Assembly: GCA_019114135.1 (NCBI GenBank)
Contig: DXGC01000032.1
Location: 1 to 36,107 of the forward strand
Length of the DNA: 36,107 nt
From: Candidatus Corynebacterium avicola
GTDB lineage: Bacteria; Actinomycetota; Actinomycetes; Mycobacteriales; Mycobacteriaceae
Direction of reading: 5' to 3'
Below the pieces are notes generated by a model. It did not search any database. It was not told the DNA's origin and saw only the letters and a list, made by a program, of their open reading frames with translations. Positions 24,391-32,780 of the stretch are shown piece after piece. The translations under genes and the position numbers were made by a program. Numbering within the stretch: the stretch's first letter is position 1; every line of letters begins with the position of its first letter.

Positions 24391-25125
24391 ATGCAGGACG
24401 TCCTCATCACGTTCCTCAACGCCCAGTGGTCCATCGGCGACACGTCGATCCTCTGGCGCGAGATCATCGGCAATGGCTTCGGCATCGCCTCCGCGATCGG
24501 CGGGATGCGTCGGGTCGTGTGGGCTTGGCCGGTCGGCATCGTCGGCAACGTCCTGCTGTTCACCGTCTTCCTCGGCGGTGTCTTCAACACCCCCCAGGAC
24601 CTCGACCTCTACGGCCAGGCCGGACGCCAGGTGATGTTCCTGATCGTCAGCTCCTACGGCTGGTGGCAGTGGTCCAAGGCGAAGCGTGGCGGGATGCGCG
24701 AGCCGGAGGACACCGACCCCTCCCGCTCAATCCTCAGTGAACCGGCCGAGTCCTATGAGGCGGTGCAGCCACACTGGGCGACGTCCCGGGAGCGACTGTT
24801 CATGCTCGTCGTCGCCGTCGTCGGCACCTGCGTTTTCGCCTGGGTGTTCAGCGCCCTGGGCTCCTGGGGCCCCTGGACGGACGCCTGGATCTTCACCGGC
24901 TCCATGCTGGCCACCTTCGGCATGGCGAGAGGATGGACGGAGTTCTGGCTGATCTGGATCGCGGTGGACGTCGCCGGTGTCCCCCTGCTCTTCGCCGCCG
25001 GCTACTACCCCAGCGCGGTGCTGTACATCGTCTACGCAGCCTTCGTCATCTGGGGCTTCGTGGTGTGGCTGAGGGTGCCGCGGGAGGAGCAGCAGGCCCC
25101 GGAGTTCAGCCCAGCGCAGTCCTGA
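24391..25125 (+). CDS. ribM: Riboflavin transporter RibM (PnuX, PnuC family)
   Basis: A 244-residue membrane protein of the PnuC vitamin-transporter fold. About seven helices are visible, with WAWPVGIVGNVLLF (about 46-59), GRQVMFLIVSSYGWWQW (about 77-93), and WLIWIAVDVAGVPLLFAAGYYPSAVLYIVYAAFVIWGF near the C-terminus. Between the third and fourth helices lies a soluble loop of roughly 40 residues. The assignment as riboflavin carrier rests on the FMN riboswitch directly upstream and on the known corynebacterial RibM; sequence alone would also allow nicotinamide riboside transport. PnuC-type carriers work by facilitated diffusion, with substrate trapped by phosphorylation. Its 3' end overlaps the convergent hydrolase gene by 20 bases. 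Confidence 0.94.
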   Translation: MQDVLITFLNAQWSIGDTSILWREIIGNGFGIASAIGGMRRVVWAWPVGIVGNVLLFTVFLGGVFNTPQDLDLYGQAGRQVMFLIVSSYGWWQWSKAKRGGMREPEDTDPSRSILSEPAESYEAVQPHWATSRERLFMLVVAVVGTCVFAWVFSALGSWGPWTDAWIFTGSMLATFGMARGWTEFWLIWIAVDVAGVPLLFAAGYYPSAVLYIVYAAFVIWGFVVWLRVPREEQQAPEFSPAQS

Positions 25126-26149
25126 ATTCGGCCACCTGCTCGTCGGTGACCTCGGCGACACTCGCCGGAACGAAGTGAGCGTCCCGGTCCTTGTCGACGA
25201 GTACAGCCCGCACACCCTCGGCGAAGTTCGGCTGCCGACGCAGCAGGCTGCCGATCGCCAACTCCGCGTCCAGGGCCTCACGCAGGCTGGAGCGCGAGGA
25301 GTGGTCCAGTAGGACGGCTGCGGCCACCAGCGACAGCGGGTTCGCCGGGGCCAGCAGCTCCCGCGTGGCATCCACGAACTCCCCGGTGGAAGTCTCGATC
25401 CGCTGGGCGATCTCGCGCCAGTCGGACCCGCTGAAAGTCTCGGTGATCCATCCCAGGTTCCGGGCGAGCTCGGAGCGTCCGGCCACCTCGTCGTGGGCCG
25501 CGGTACCGGGCACGACCTTCGGTTCACTGAGCTGCTCCCCCGCCTGCAGGGACTCGGCGACGGCCTCGATGTCCTCGACGAGGTGGGTTCCCAGCCCGGT
25601 CCACAGCAGGTCGTCCGTCGTCAGCCGGTAGGCGGTGACGGCGAGGAACAGACCGACGGCTGCCCGGGACTCCTCCGGGACATGCGGCAGGTGGGTGAAG
25701 ACGTGCGAGATGCCGACGTCGGTGACGAAGCCGATCGCCATCTCCGGCATCGACTCCCAGGTCCGCGGTGTGATCACCCGCTGGTCGGCATGGGCGGAGA
25801 CGCCCAGTCCCCCGCCCATGGTGATCCCGTTGACCAGGGCGACGGTCGGCTTCGGGAAATCCGCCAGGGCGTGGTTCATGACGTACTCCTCGTCGAAGAA
25901 CCGGTCACCGGGACCGTATTCCCCGTCCAGGTCGGTCTCCCGGACCGAGCGTACGTCTCCGCCGGAGCAGTAGGCCTTCTCCACCGCGGAGCGTAGGACG
26001 ACCTGCTCGACCGCGTCGTCCTTCCGGAACTCCTCCAGTGCCTCGGCGATCGAGGTGATCATGGCGTGGTTCAGGGCATTGAGTGCCTTGGGGCGATCCA
26101 GCGTGATGACGCCGGTGTTGTTGACGCGCTCATGTGTGATCTCGTTCAT
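25106..26149 (-). CDS. 3-hydroxyisobutyryl-CoA hydrolase / enoyl-CoA hydratase family protein
   Basis: A 347-residue crotonase-fold protein, longer than ordinary enoyl-CoA hydratases (about 260) and matching the HIBCH group that releases 3-hydroxyisobutyrate in valine breakdown. The oxyanion motifs are AYCSGGDVRSV (about 61-71) and NGITMGGGLGVSAHAD (about 109-124), then MPEMAIGFVTDVGISHVF (about 134-151), which matches the HIBCH consensus rather than hydratases. ATG26149 is chosen; the frame extends 56 codons further upstream without homology. No strong ribosome binding site is visible, only GGGAA. No other valine-degradation genes are adjacent. It diverges from the acyl-CoA ligase gene with 186 bases between them. 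Confidence 0.87.
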   Translation of the reverse strand: MNEITHERVNNTGVITLDRPKALNALNHAMITSIAEALEEFRKDDAVEQVVLRSAVEKAYCSGGDVRSVRETDLDGEYGPGDRFFDEEYVMNHALADFPKPTVALVNGITMGGGLGVSAHADQRVITPRTWESMPEMAIGFVTDVGISHVFTHLPHVPEESRAAVGLFLAVTAYRLTTDDLLWTGLGTHLVEDIEAVAESLQAGEQLSEPKVVPGTAAHDEVAGRSELARNLGWITETFSGSDWREIAQRIETSTGEFVDATRELLAPANPLSLVAAAVLLDHSSRSSLREALDAELAIGSLLRRQPNFAEGVRAVLVDKDRDAHFVPASVAEVTDEQVAEFRTALG

Positions 26150-26284
26150 GTTCCCATGGTGGCACGGTTGCATTGACGGCCGCCGTGGGAGCGGTCCCCG
26201 GGGGTGGTCGGAACCGACGAAAGGCCGGGGTGAACCGCGGTAACAAAGCACGCGAAAATGTGATTCCAGGGGCCGGTAATTTGC

Positions 26285-26290
26285 TACTGT
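26285..26290 (+). promoter_or_regulatory. Probable -10 box of the acyl-CoA ligase gene
   Basis: TACTGT lies about 45 bases before the ATG. The leader then carries GGAGAG. No clear -35 box. The rest of the divergent 26150-26335 gap shows no other structure that I can support. Confidence 0.35.
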
Positions 26291-26335
26291 GAACCACAAC
26301 ACTTTACAGGCGAACATTTGCTGGATGGAGAGACC

Positions 26336-28216
26336 ATGACAACCGCGCCGACCGGGAGCAATTCACCCCAGACCGTCGTACTCGACCCCGAGATCCAGTC
26401 CGTCGGGCACATGCTGCGACGACGGATCGCCGAGACCCCCGACCGCCGCGCGTACAGCTTCCCCGGCGCCGACGAGAACTGGCAGGCCGTCACCTGGAGT
26501 GAGCTCGGCACCCAGGCGTCCGAGGTCGGTGCGGGCCTCATCTCCCTGGGGATCGAGGCCGAGGAACGGGTCGCCATCGCCTGCGCCACCCGTTACGAGT
26601 GGGCGCTGGCGAATTACGGAATCATGTTCGCTTCCGCGGCGACCGTCACCGTCTACCCCACCACCATCCCGGAGGATGTCCAGTTCATCCTCGACGACTC
26701 CGACACCCAGGTGGTCTTCGTCGAGAACGAGGAGCAGCTGGAGAAGGTCACCTCCCTGCGCAACGACCTGCCGAAGGTCCGGGGCATCGTCCTCCTCGAG
26801 GGTGAGGTTCCGGCCTGGGCCGACGAGGACTGGGTCATCAGCCTCGCCGACCTCCGTCGCCGCGGTGTCGAGTACCTGAACACCGCCCCCTCGTGCATCG
26901 ACGAGCGGATCGACTCCACCCGACTGGAGCACCTCGCCACCCTGATCTACACCTCCGGCACCACCGGGCGTCCGAAGGGCGTTCGTCTGCCGCACCGCGT
27001 GTGGGTCTTCGAGGCGAAGGCCGTCGACGTGACATCCAACTCCGGCGACGACAAACTGCTGACCATCGACGACAAGCAGTTCCTCTGGCTGCCCCTGGCG
27101 CACGTGATGGGCAAGCTGCTGCTGGTGCTGCCGATCCACTTCGGCTTCGAGACCGCGATCGACGGACGCCTGGACAAGATCGTGCCCAACCTGGGTGTCG
27201 TGAAACCGACCTTCATGGGCTCGGCCCCGCGCATCTTCGAGAAGGCCTACAACGGCGTCGCCACCATGATGGCCACCGACGGTGGGATCAAGGAGAAGCT
27301 CTTCCACTGGGCCAGCCGCGTGTGCGTGCAGGCCTTCGACGCTGACAACGGCGTCGGTTCAGCCAGCGGCTGGGTGCGCTTCCAGGCGAAGCTCGGCGAC
27401 AAGCTGGTCATGTCGAAGATCCGGGAGCGTTTCGGCAACAACGTCCGCTACTTCATCTCCGGGTCCGCCGCCCTGAACACCGACGTCGCCCGCTGGTTCG
27501 GCGCCGCCGGCATGCAGATCCTCGAGGGCTACGGCCTCACCGAGACCAGCGCCGCGACCTGCCTGACCCGTCCGGAGATCTACCGGGCGGGCCGGGTCGG
27601 ACCGCCGCTCGACGGCATCGAGGCGCGGATCGCCGAGGACGGCGAGATCCAGGTCCGTGGTCCGGGAGTGATGGACGGCTACCACAACAACCCGGAGGCC
27701 ACCGCCGAGGTCCTCGACAGCGAAGGCTGGTTCAGCACCGGCGACATCGGCGAGATCGACGACCAGGGCCGGGTGAAGATCACCGACCGCAAGAAGGAGC
27801 TCTTCAAGACCTCCAACGGCAAGTACGTCGCCCCCGCCCAGATCGAGGCGCAGTTCAAGGGCCTGTGCCCGGTCGCCAGCCAGATGGTGATCATCGGCAA
27901 CAACCGCAACTTCGTCTCCGCCCTGGTCACCCTGGACGACGACGCCATCACCGCCTGGGGCGAGCGCAACGGAGTCACCGGTGACTACGCCACCATCGTC
28001 AGTTCCCCGGCGGTGCGGGAGTCCGTGCAGGGCTACATCGACGAACTGAACACCCACCTGAACCGGTGGGAGCAGATCAAGAAGTTCACCATCCTGCGCC
28101 GCGACCTCTCCGTGGACTACCAGGAGCTCACCCCGTCGCTGAAGCTGAAGCGCAAGGTCGTCGACGAGCACTTCGGCCGCGAGATCGAGGCCCACTACGT
28201 CGAGGCCGCGGACTGA
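26336..28216 (+). CDS. fadD15: Long-chain fatty-acid-CoA ligase, FadD15 type
   Basis: It activates long-chain fatty acids to acyl-CoA through an acyl-AMP intermediate. The product is 626 residues from ATG26336, with GGAGAG 3 bases upstream. An in-frame start at 26318 is less likely. The AMP-binding P-loop YTSGTTGRPKG is at 205-215; the A5 region is EGYGLTETSAA, then GWFSTGDIGEID and the hinge DRKKELFKTSNGKYVAPAQIE, which is characteristic of membrane-associated FadD15/ACSL enzymes. The C-terminal domain carries KKFTILRRDLSVDYQELTPSLKLKRK. All elements are intact. It converges with ppk2, only 11 bases away. Confidence 0.94.
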   Translation: MTTAPTGSNSPQTVVLDPEIQSVGHMLRRRIAETPDRRAYSFPGADENWQAVTWSELGTQASEVGAGLISLGIEAEERVAIACATRYEWALANYGIMFASAATVTVYPTTIPEDVQFILDDSDTQVVFVENEEQLEKVTSLRNDLPKVRGIVLLEGEVPAWADEDWVISLADLRRRGVEYLNTAPSCIDERIDSTRLEHLATLIYTSGTTGRPKGVRLPHRVWVFEAKAVDVTSNSGDDKLLTIDDKQFLWLPLAHVMGKLLLVLPIHFGFETAIDGRLDKIVPNLGVVKPTFMGSAPRIFEKAYNGVATMMATDGGIKEKLFHWASRVCVQAFDADNGVGSASGWVRFQAKLGDKLVMSKIRERFGNNVRYFISGSAALNTDVARWFGAAGMQILEGYGLTETSAATCLTRPEIYRAGRVGPPLDGIEARIAEDGEIQVRGPGVMDGYHNNPEATAEVLDSEGWFSTGDIGEIDDQGRVKITDRKKELFKTSNGKYVAPAQIEAQFKGLCPVASQMVIIGNNRNFVSALVTLDDDAITAWGERNGVTGDYATIVSSPAVRESVQGYIDELNTHLNRWEQIKKFTILRRDLSVDYQELTPSLKLKRKVVDEHFGREIEAHYVEAAD

Positions 28217-28227
28217 TCAGCTAGTCC

Positions 28228-29106
28228 TCAGCTATCTCCCGGCTTCTTCTCCAGGTCGGCGGCGACGTCCGGCACGTACCGGAACTCGGTACGCGGCGGA
28301 CGCTCGTAGTCGCTGCTCGAGTCCGGACGGTCCGGGATCTCGGGTGGGGTGTGCTCCACCCGTTCCCAGGGGATGGAAGACAACAGGTGGCTGATCACGT
28401 TGATGCGTGAGCGCTTCTTGTCCTCGCTCTCCACCGTGTACCAGGGGGCGGTCGGGGTGTCGGTGTGGGCGAACATCTCGTCCTTCGCCCTGGAGTAGTC
28501 CTCCCACCGGGTGATCGACTGCAGGTCCATCGGGGAGAGCTTCCACTGCCGCAGGGGGTCCTCACGGCGTGAGGTGAACCGTCGGATCTGCTCGTCGTCC
28601 GACACCGAGAACCAGTACTTGCGAAGCATGATGCCGTCCTCCACCAGCAGTCGCTCGAAGATCGGCGCCTGGTGGATGAACCGCCGATACTCCTCCGCGG
28701 TACAGAAGCCCATGACCCGCTCCACCCCGGCGCGGTTGTACCAGGAGCGGTCGAAGATCACGATCTCGCCGGCGGTCGGAAGCTTCTCCACGTACCGCTG
28801 GAAGTACCACTGACCCTGTTCACGCTCCGTCGGCGCCGGCAGCGCCTCGACCCGGCAGAACCGGGGGTTGAGGTACTGGGTCAGCCGCTTGATGGCCGAC
28901 CCCTTTCCTGCGGCGTCGCGCCCCTCCATGATGATGACGACCCGCGCCCCGGTCTCACGCACCCACTGCTGCATGTCGACCAGCTCGGCCTGCAACTTCT
29001 TGAGCTGCTTGTTGTAGGCCTTCTTCTTCAGCTTCGGCGGGGTGACCCCGGGCTCGCCGGACGGTGCCTCTGCGGGCGAGACAGCTTTTCTGGTGTGCGA
29101 TGACAT
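28228..29106 (-). CDS. ppk2: Polyphosphate kinase 2
   Basis: PPK2 transfers phosphate between polyphosphate and nucleoside di- or monophosphates. The product is 292 residues. Walker A is GRDAAGKGS (62-70), Walker B includes FDRSWYNRAGVERVMGFC (118-135, Asp119, Arg120), and the lid is FTSRREDPLRQWKLSPMD (177-194). This is the one-domain class I form, which favours ADP or GDP phosphorylation. ATG29106 is chosen; the frame continues about 62 codons upstream without homology. No Shine-Dalgarno is present, but TAGAAT (29115-29120 on the minus strand) is 8 bases upstream, so the message is probably leaderless. The N-terminal 25 residues are poorly conserved and the C-terminal 35 residues are Pro- and acid-rich. 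Confidence 0.95.
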   Translation of the reverse strand: MSSHTRKAVSPAEAPSGEPGVTPPKLKKKAYNKQLKKLQAELVDMQQWVRETGARVVIIMEGRDAAGKGSAIKRLTQYLNPRFCRVEALPAPTEREQGQWYFQRYVEKLPTAGEIVIFDRSWYNRAGVERVMGFCTAEEYRRFIHQAPIFERLLVEDGIMLRKYWFSVSDDEQIRRFTSRREDPLRQWKLSPMDLQSITRWEDYSRAKDEMFAHTDTPTAPWYTVESEDKKRSRINVISHLLSSIPWERVEHTPPEIPDRPDSSSDYERPPRTEFRYVPDVAADLEKKPGDS

Positions 29107-29114
29107 GGTGTCTG

Positions 29115-29120
29115 ATTCTA
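29115..29120 (-). promoter_or_regulatory. -10 box of ppk2
   Basis: TAGAAT on the minus strand ends 8 bases before the ppk2 ATG, consistent with a leaderless transcript. Confidence 0.5.
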
Positions 29121-29192
29121 CCGGCAGAACTGGTCGGACAGCGGCGACGTAACGGCTGCGTGAAATCCTCGTCCGGCCCCCTTCCACCTCTT

Positions 29193-29212
29193 GCCCCGCC
29201 CATGGGCGGGGC
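29193..29212. promoter_or_regulatory. Perfect 20-base palindrome between ppk2 and the sarcosine-oxidase-like gene
   Basis: GCCCCGCCCATGGGCGGGGC is an uninterrupted inverted repeat. It lies upstream of both divergent genes. As RNA it would form a very stable hairpin, but no T-run follows on either strand, so an operator or a chance GC palindrome is more likely than a terminator. Confidence 0.5.
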
Positions 29213-29219
29213 TTAGTGT

Positions 29220-29250
29220 GTTGTGTAATAGACATGACGTTGTGTATTAC
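29220..29250 (+). promoter_or_regulatory. Repeat-containing promoter/operator of the sarcosine-oxidase-like gene
   Basis: GTTGTGTAAT (29220-29229) and GTTGTGTATT (29239-29248) are direct repeats 19 bases apart, about two helical turns. GTAATA (29225-29230) and TATTAC (29245-29250) form a perfect inverted repeat. TTGTGT (29221-29226) and TATTAC (29245-29250) could be -35 and -10 boxes with an 18-base spacer, so the repeats coincide with the promoter. Confidence 0.5.
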
Positions 29251-29283
29251 GAAACGCCGGTAGCAACGGCAGGAGGCAGCACC

Positions 29284-30438
29284 ATGGAGCACTACGACGT
29301 CATCGTTTTAGGAACAGGGTCAATGGGAGGAGCAGCCGCCAACACAATGGCGGAACGCGGGGTCAACGTCCTCGGACTCGAGGCCTTCGAACCCGGCCAC
29401 GACCAGGGGTCCGCCCACGGTGGAACCCGGATCATCCGCCAGGCCTACTTCGAGAGCCCGGACTACGTCCCCCTGCTGCGCCGCTCCTACGAGCTCTTCC
29501 ACAGGCTCGAGGAGGAATCCGGGCGGGACATCATGCGACTCTGCGGCGGCATCTACATCGGCGACCCCGCGAGTCTGACCTTCGCCGGCTCACGTCTGGC
29601 CGCCGAACAGCACGGCCTCGAGCACGAGATCCTCGACGCCGCCGAGATCCACTCCCGCTTCCCCACCATGAACCCGACGGACGACGCACTGGGACTCTAC
29701 GAGGCCAACGCGGGCTACGTCCGACCGGAGGAGACGACCATCGCCAATGCGGAGGTCGCCGCCGGGAAGGGCGCCACACTCCGGTTCCACGAACCGGTCA
29801 CCCACTGGCACACCACCCCTGACGGCGGCGTGGAGGTCACCACGTCACACGGGACGTACGGAGCAGACAAACTCATCGTCACCCCGGGCGCGTGGGCGCC
29901 GCAGATACTCCCGGAGATGCGCCTCCCCCTGTCCATCGAGCGCATGATCTTCTACTGGATCAGTCCGGAGTACACCGATGACGTCCCCTGCGAGGCATGG
30001 AGCCACGACCAACACCCGGTCTACGTCGAGGACACGCACGGCAACGGGCAGATCTACGGCTTCCCCGCCACCGACGGTCCGCAGGGCGGATTCAAACTGG
30101 GGTTCTTCCGTAAAGGGACCCCCACCACCGCACCGACCATCGACCGGACCGTCTACGGTCACGAGGTCGCCGACATGCGCGCCCGGGCGACACAGTTGTT
30201 CCCCCGGCTGACCGGCGAACTGGTCCGGGCCAAGACCTGCCTGTACTCGTCCACACCGGACGAGCACTTCGTGATCGGACCACACCCGCTCCACGAGCAG
30301 GTGCTGGTCGCCTGCGGATTCAGCGGGCACGGTTTCAAGTTCGTCCCGGTGGTCGGTGAGATCCTGGCCGACTACGTGACCAAGGGCTGCACCGACCACG
30401 CGGTCAGCCTCTTCGATCCCGGCAGGTTCATGCCATGA
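29284..30438 (+). CDS. Monomeric sarcosine oxidase / N-methyl amino acid oxidase family flavoenzyme
   Basis: A 384-residue MSOX/SolA-type oxidase, a normal length. It oxidises an N-methyl amine such as sarcosine to the amino acid with formaldehyde and hydrogen peroxide. The FAD motif is IVLGTGSMGGAAA (about 7-19), then QGSAHGGTRIIRQAY, which matches the family signature. Cys319 in KTCLYSSTPDEHF is the expected covalent flavin attachment site, and CGFSGHGFKF completes the FAD pocket. ATG29284 has AGGAGG 7 bases upstream. The neighbours IclR regulator and serine dehydratase support amino-acid catabolism. Substrate could equally be N-methyltryptophan, pipecolate or another imino acid. Confidence 0.88.
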   Translation: MEHYDVIVLGTGSMGGAAANTMAERGVNVLGLEAFEPGHDQGSAHGGTRIIRQAYFESPDYVPLLRRSYELFHRLEEESGRDIMRLCGGIYIGDPASLTFAGSRLAAEQHGLEHEILDAAEIHSRFPTMNPTDDALGLYEANAGYVRPEETTIANAEVAAGKGATLRFHEPVTHWHTTPDGGVEVTTSHGTYGADKLIVTPGAWAPQILPEMRLPLSIERMIFYWISPEYTDDVPCEAWSHDQHPVYVEDTHGNGQIYGFPATDGPQGGFKLGFFRKGTPTTAPTIDRTVYGHEVADMRARATQLFPRLTGELVRAKTCLYSSTPDEHFVIGPHPLHEQVLVACGFSGHGFKFVPVVGEILADYVTKGCTDHAVSLFDPGRFMP

Positions 30439-30440
30439 CC

Positions 30441-31199
30441 TCACACCCATCGTCCGGAGGAACGGGCCAGTTCCGTCAACCGCGCAGCGACCTCCGGGAA
30501 ATCCTGCGGCGGAAGGCGGTGGTTGGGACCGGTGACGGTGAGCGCCGCCTCCACCGTGCCATCCTGACGACGCAGCGGGACGGCGACAGCGGTGATGCGC
30601 TCCTCCCATTCCTCGTCGGAGGCAGCCCAGCCCCGGTCCCGCACCCAGTCGAGTTCGGCACCCAGTTCCGAGGCGGTGAGGATGGTGCGGTCGGTATACC
30701 TCTCGAGGTCGTCGGGGACCTCGGTCCTGTCGGTGCCGTCGGTCCCGTCGGTGCCTGAGTAGGCGAGCAGGAGCTTTCCCGAACTCGTCGCATGACCGGG
30801 AGTCCGCAGTCCCACGTAGTGCCGGGGAGCCAGCAACCCGGACCCCACCGCCTGGGACACGTTGACCGCGAAGCCCTCGTCCAGCACAGCCACATTCGCG
30901 GTCATGCCGAGATCCTCGACCACCCTGTCGCAGAGAACTTGGGCCACCTGGGAGAACCCCGTCCTCGCCGTCACCGACCCGGCCAAGCGCACCAGGCCGA
31001 AGCCGAGACGCCAGCTGCCGCCCTGTCCGTCCTGTTCGACCAGGCCGTGACTCGCCAGCGACGTGAGGATACGGCTCGCGCTCGACTTGTGGACCCCCAG
31101 CTTGTCGGCGATCACGCCGGTACCGGCGTCACCGAGTTCGGCGAGCACCTCCAGTGCCGCGATGGCCCGGTCCACTGACTGCACTCCCTGATTTCCCAT
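30441..31199 (-). CDS. IclR-family transcriptional regulator
   Basis: A 252-residue IclR protein. The N-terminal winged helix (about 5-65) reads SVDRAIAALEVLAELGD, GVIADKLGVHKSSASRILTSLASHGLV. The effector domain follows with RHYVGLRTPGHATSSGKLLLAY and ITAVAVPLR. ATG31199 is chosen because the helix-turn-helix begins right after it. Residues near 157-165 are a tandem Gly-Thr-Asp repeat. The gene ends 2 bases from the convergent oxidase gene and lies 101 bases behind sdaA on the same strand, with an inverted repeat in its promoter region. It probably controls the oxidase, sdaA or itself. Confidence 0.92.
   Translation of the reverse strand: MGNQGVQSVDRAIAALEVLAELGDAGTGVIADKLGVHKSSASRILTSLASHGLVEQDGQGGSWRLGFGLVRLAGSVTARTGFSQVAQVLCDRVVEDLGMTANVAVLDEGFAVNVSQAVGSGLLAPRHYVGLRTPGHATSSGKLLLAYSGTDGTDGTDRTEVPDDLERYTDRTILTASELGAELDWVRDRGWAASDEEWEERITAVAVPLRRQDGTVEAALTVTGPNHRLPPQDFPEVAARLTELARSSGRWV
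30729..30755 (+). repeat. Three 9-base repeats within the IclR gene
   Basis: GTCGGTGCC, GTCGGTCCC and GTCGGTGCC are tandem and in frame, encoding Gly-Thr-Asp three times on the minus strand; a fourth degenerate unit precedes them. Expansion or loss would change the loop length by three residues without a frameshift. Confidence 0.8.
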
Positions 31200-31218
31200 C
31201 ACTGCACCGTACGTCCGC

Positions 31219-31235
31219 GTTGCACACAGCGCAAC
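31219..31235. promoter_or_regulatory. Candidate IclR operator upstream of iclR
   Basis: GTTGC-N7-GCAAC is a perfect inverted repeat of 17 bases, 20 bases upstream of the iclR ATG. IclR proteins often repress their own gene from such sites. Confidence 0.4.
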
Positions 31236-31300
31236 CGTCCTCACCAGGAGCAACCATGGACGACACCGCCGCCTCTGATCCCTGACCTCCGGGCCGGAAC

Positions 31301-32746
31301 TCAGCACTCCGGCACATTCACCGCCACATTCACCGCCAGCCCGCCGCCGGCGGTCTCCTTGTACCGGTCGGACATGTCCGCGCCGGTCTGACGCATGGTC
31401 TCGATGACCTCGTCCAGACTCACCCGGTGCTGACCGTCGCCACGCATAGCCATCCGTGCGGCGTTGACCGCCGTATTCGCGGAGATGGCGTTGCGTTCGA
31501 TGCACGGAACCTGCACCAGGCCACCGACGGGGTCACAGGTCAGGCCCAGCAGGTGCTCCATGGCGATCTCGGCGGCATTGCACACCTGACGGGGCGTCCC
31601 GCCGAGGACCTCGGCAAGTCCCGCCGCCGCCATGGAGGACGCCGAACCGACCTCACCCTGGCAGCCGACCTCGGCACCGGAGATGCTGGCGCGTTCCTTG
31701 TACAGGGAACCCACCGCAGCGGCGGCGAGCAGGAAACGTCGCGACGCCTTCCGCTCGTCGTAGCGTCCTGCATCGGTGTAGTTGCGGGCGTAGTGGAGCA
31801 CCGCAGGGATGATGCCGGCCGCGCCGTTCGTCGGCGCGGTGACGACCCGGCCTCCACCGGCGTTCTCCTCGTTCACCGCCATGGCCACGAGGTTCACCCA
31901 GTCGGGTGCGAACTCGCGGCTGCGTTCAGGGTCTTCGAGCAGGAGCTGCCGGTACCAGCCCTCGGCGCGGCGTTTGACCAGCAGTCCACCCGGCAGCGTG
32001 CCCTCCGAGGTGATGCCCCGTTTGACGCAGCCGTCGATGACGTCGACCACCTCGTCCAGGTAGTGGTCGATGGCCTCGTCTGTGCGCAGCGACCGCTCGC
32101 ATTCACGCTGCACTGTCGACACCGAGCCCGCTCGTTCCGCGAGTTCGGTCAGCTCTGCCGCCGAGGTGAAGACGTGCTCCCCGGTCAGCCGGTCCACCAC
32201 CGGTTCCTCCTCGGCGGTGCGGATGAACCCGCCACCGATGGAGTAGTACGTCCTCTTGAACTCTCCACCTTCGGGATCGAGGGCGGAGAAGGTGACGGCG
32301 TTGGTGTGGATGGTGCGCTTCACCGCGGGTCGCAGGATGATGTCCTCGAAACCACAGACCACGGGCATGGTGCGGTCACCGAAGAGGTTGATCGTCCGCT
32401 CGCGGCGGATCTGGTCGAGTCGCCCGACCATGAAGTCCGGGTCGACGGTGGCCGGGTCGGCCCCGTCCAGTCCCAGCAGGCACGCCCCCAGCGTGCCGTG
32501 CCCGACACCGGTGGCCGCCAGTGACCCGTAGAGGATCACGGTCACCCCCGTCCCCCGGCTGACCGCACCGTCCGCCAGGGTCCCGCTCGCGTTCGGCGGG
32601 GTGTCGGACGTGTCTTCGGGCCTGCCTGCGGCCCAGCGCTGGTGGAGATCGCTGGCGAAGGCCAGTCCGGCCCGCATCGGGCCGACCGTGTGGGAGCTCG
32701 ACGGACCGATGCCGATCGAGAAGAGATCGAAAATGCTGACGGTCAC
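31301..32746 (-). CDS. sdaA: L-serine ammonia-lyase (L-serine dehydratase), Fe-S dependent
   Basis: It deaminates L-serine to pyruvate and ammonia using a [4Fe-4S] cluster. The product is 481 residues, the usual length of the single-chain enzyme. GTG32746 is chosen because GGAG lies 6 bases upstream and family homology begins at once; the frame extends 90 codons upstream without homology. The N-terminal beta domain carries [14 protein letters not shown]; the alpha domain carries [26 protein letters not shown] and [18 protein letters not shown], whose cysteines fit the cluster ligands. The C-terminal Cys (last residue) is typical and inserts in the active site. It lies 34 bases after the ABM-domain gene and is likely cotranscribed with it. 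Confidence 0.95.
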   Translation of the reverse strand: MTVSIFDLFSIGIGPSSSHTVGPMRAGLAFASDLHQRWAAGRPEDTSDTPPNASGTLADGAVSRGTGVTVILYGSLAATGVGHGTLGACLLGLDGADPATVDPDFMVGRLDQIRRERTINLFGDRTMPVVCGFEDIILRPAVKRTIHTNAVTFSALDPEGGEFKRTYYSIGGGFIRTAEEEPVVDRLTGEHVFTSAAELTELAERAGSVSTVQRECERSLRTDEAIDHYLDEVVDVIDGCVKRGITSEGTLPGGLLVKRRAEGWYRQLLLEDPERSREFAPDWVNLVAMAVNEENAGGGRVVTAPTNGAAGIIPAVLHYARNYTDAGRYDERKASRRFLLAAAAVGSLYKERASISGAEVGCQGEVGSASSMAAAGLAEVLGGTPRQVCNAAEIAMEHLLGLTCDPVGGLVQVPCIERNAISANTAVNAARMAMRGDGQHRVSLDEVIETMRQTGADMSDRYKETAGGGLAVNVAVNVPEC

Positions 32747-32780
32747 GGTTTCTCCACCTACTCCACCGAAATACCCAGAC

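Noticed and set aside
28228..29292. Longer ppk2 start at 29292
   Set aside because: The extra 62 codons lack homology, cross the divergent promoter region and have no ribosome site; ATG29106 follows a -10 box.
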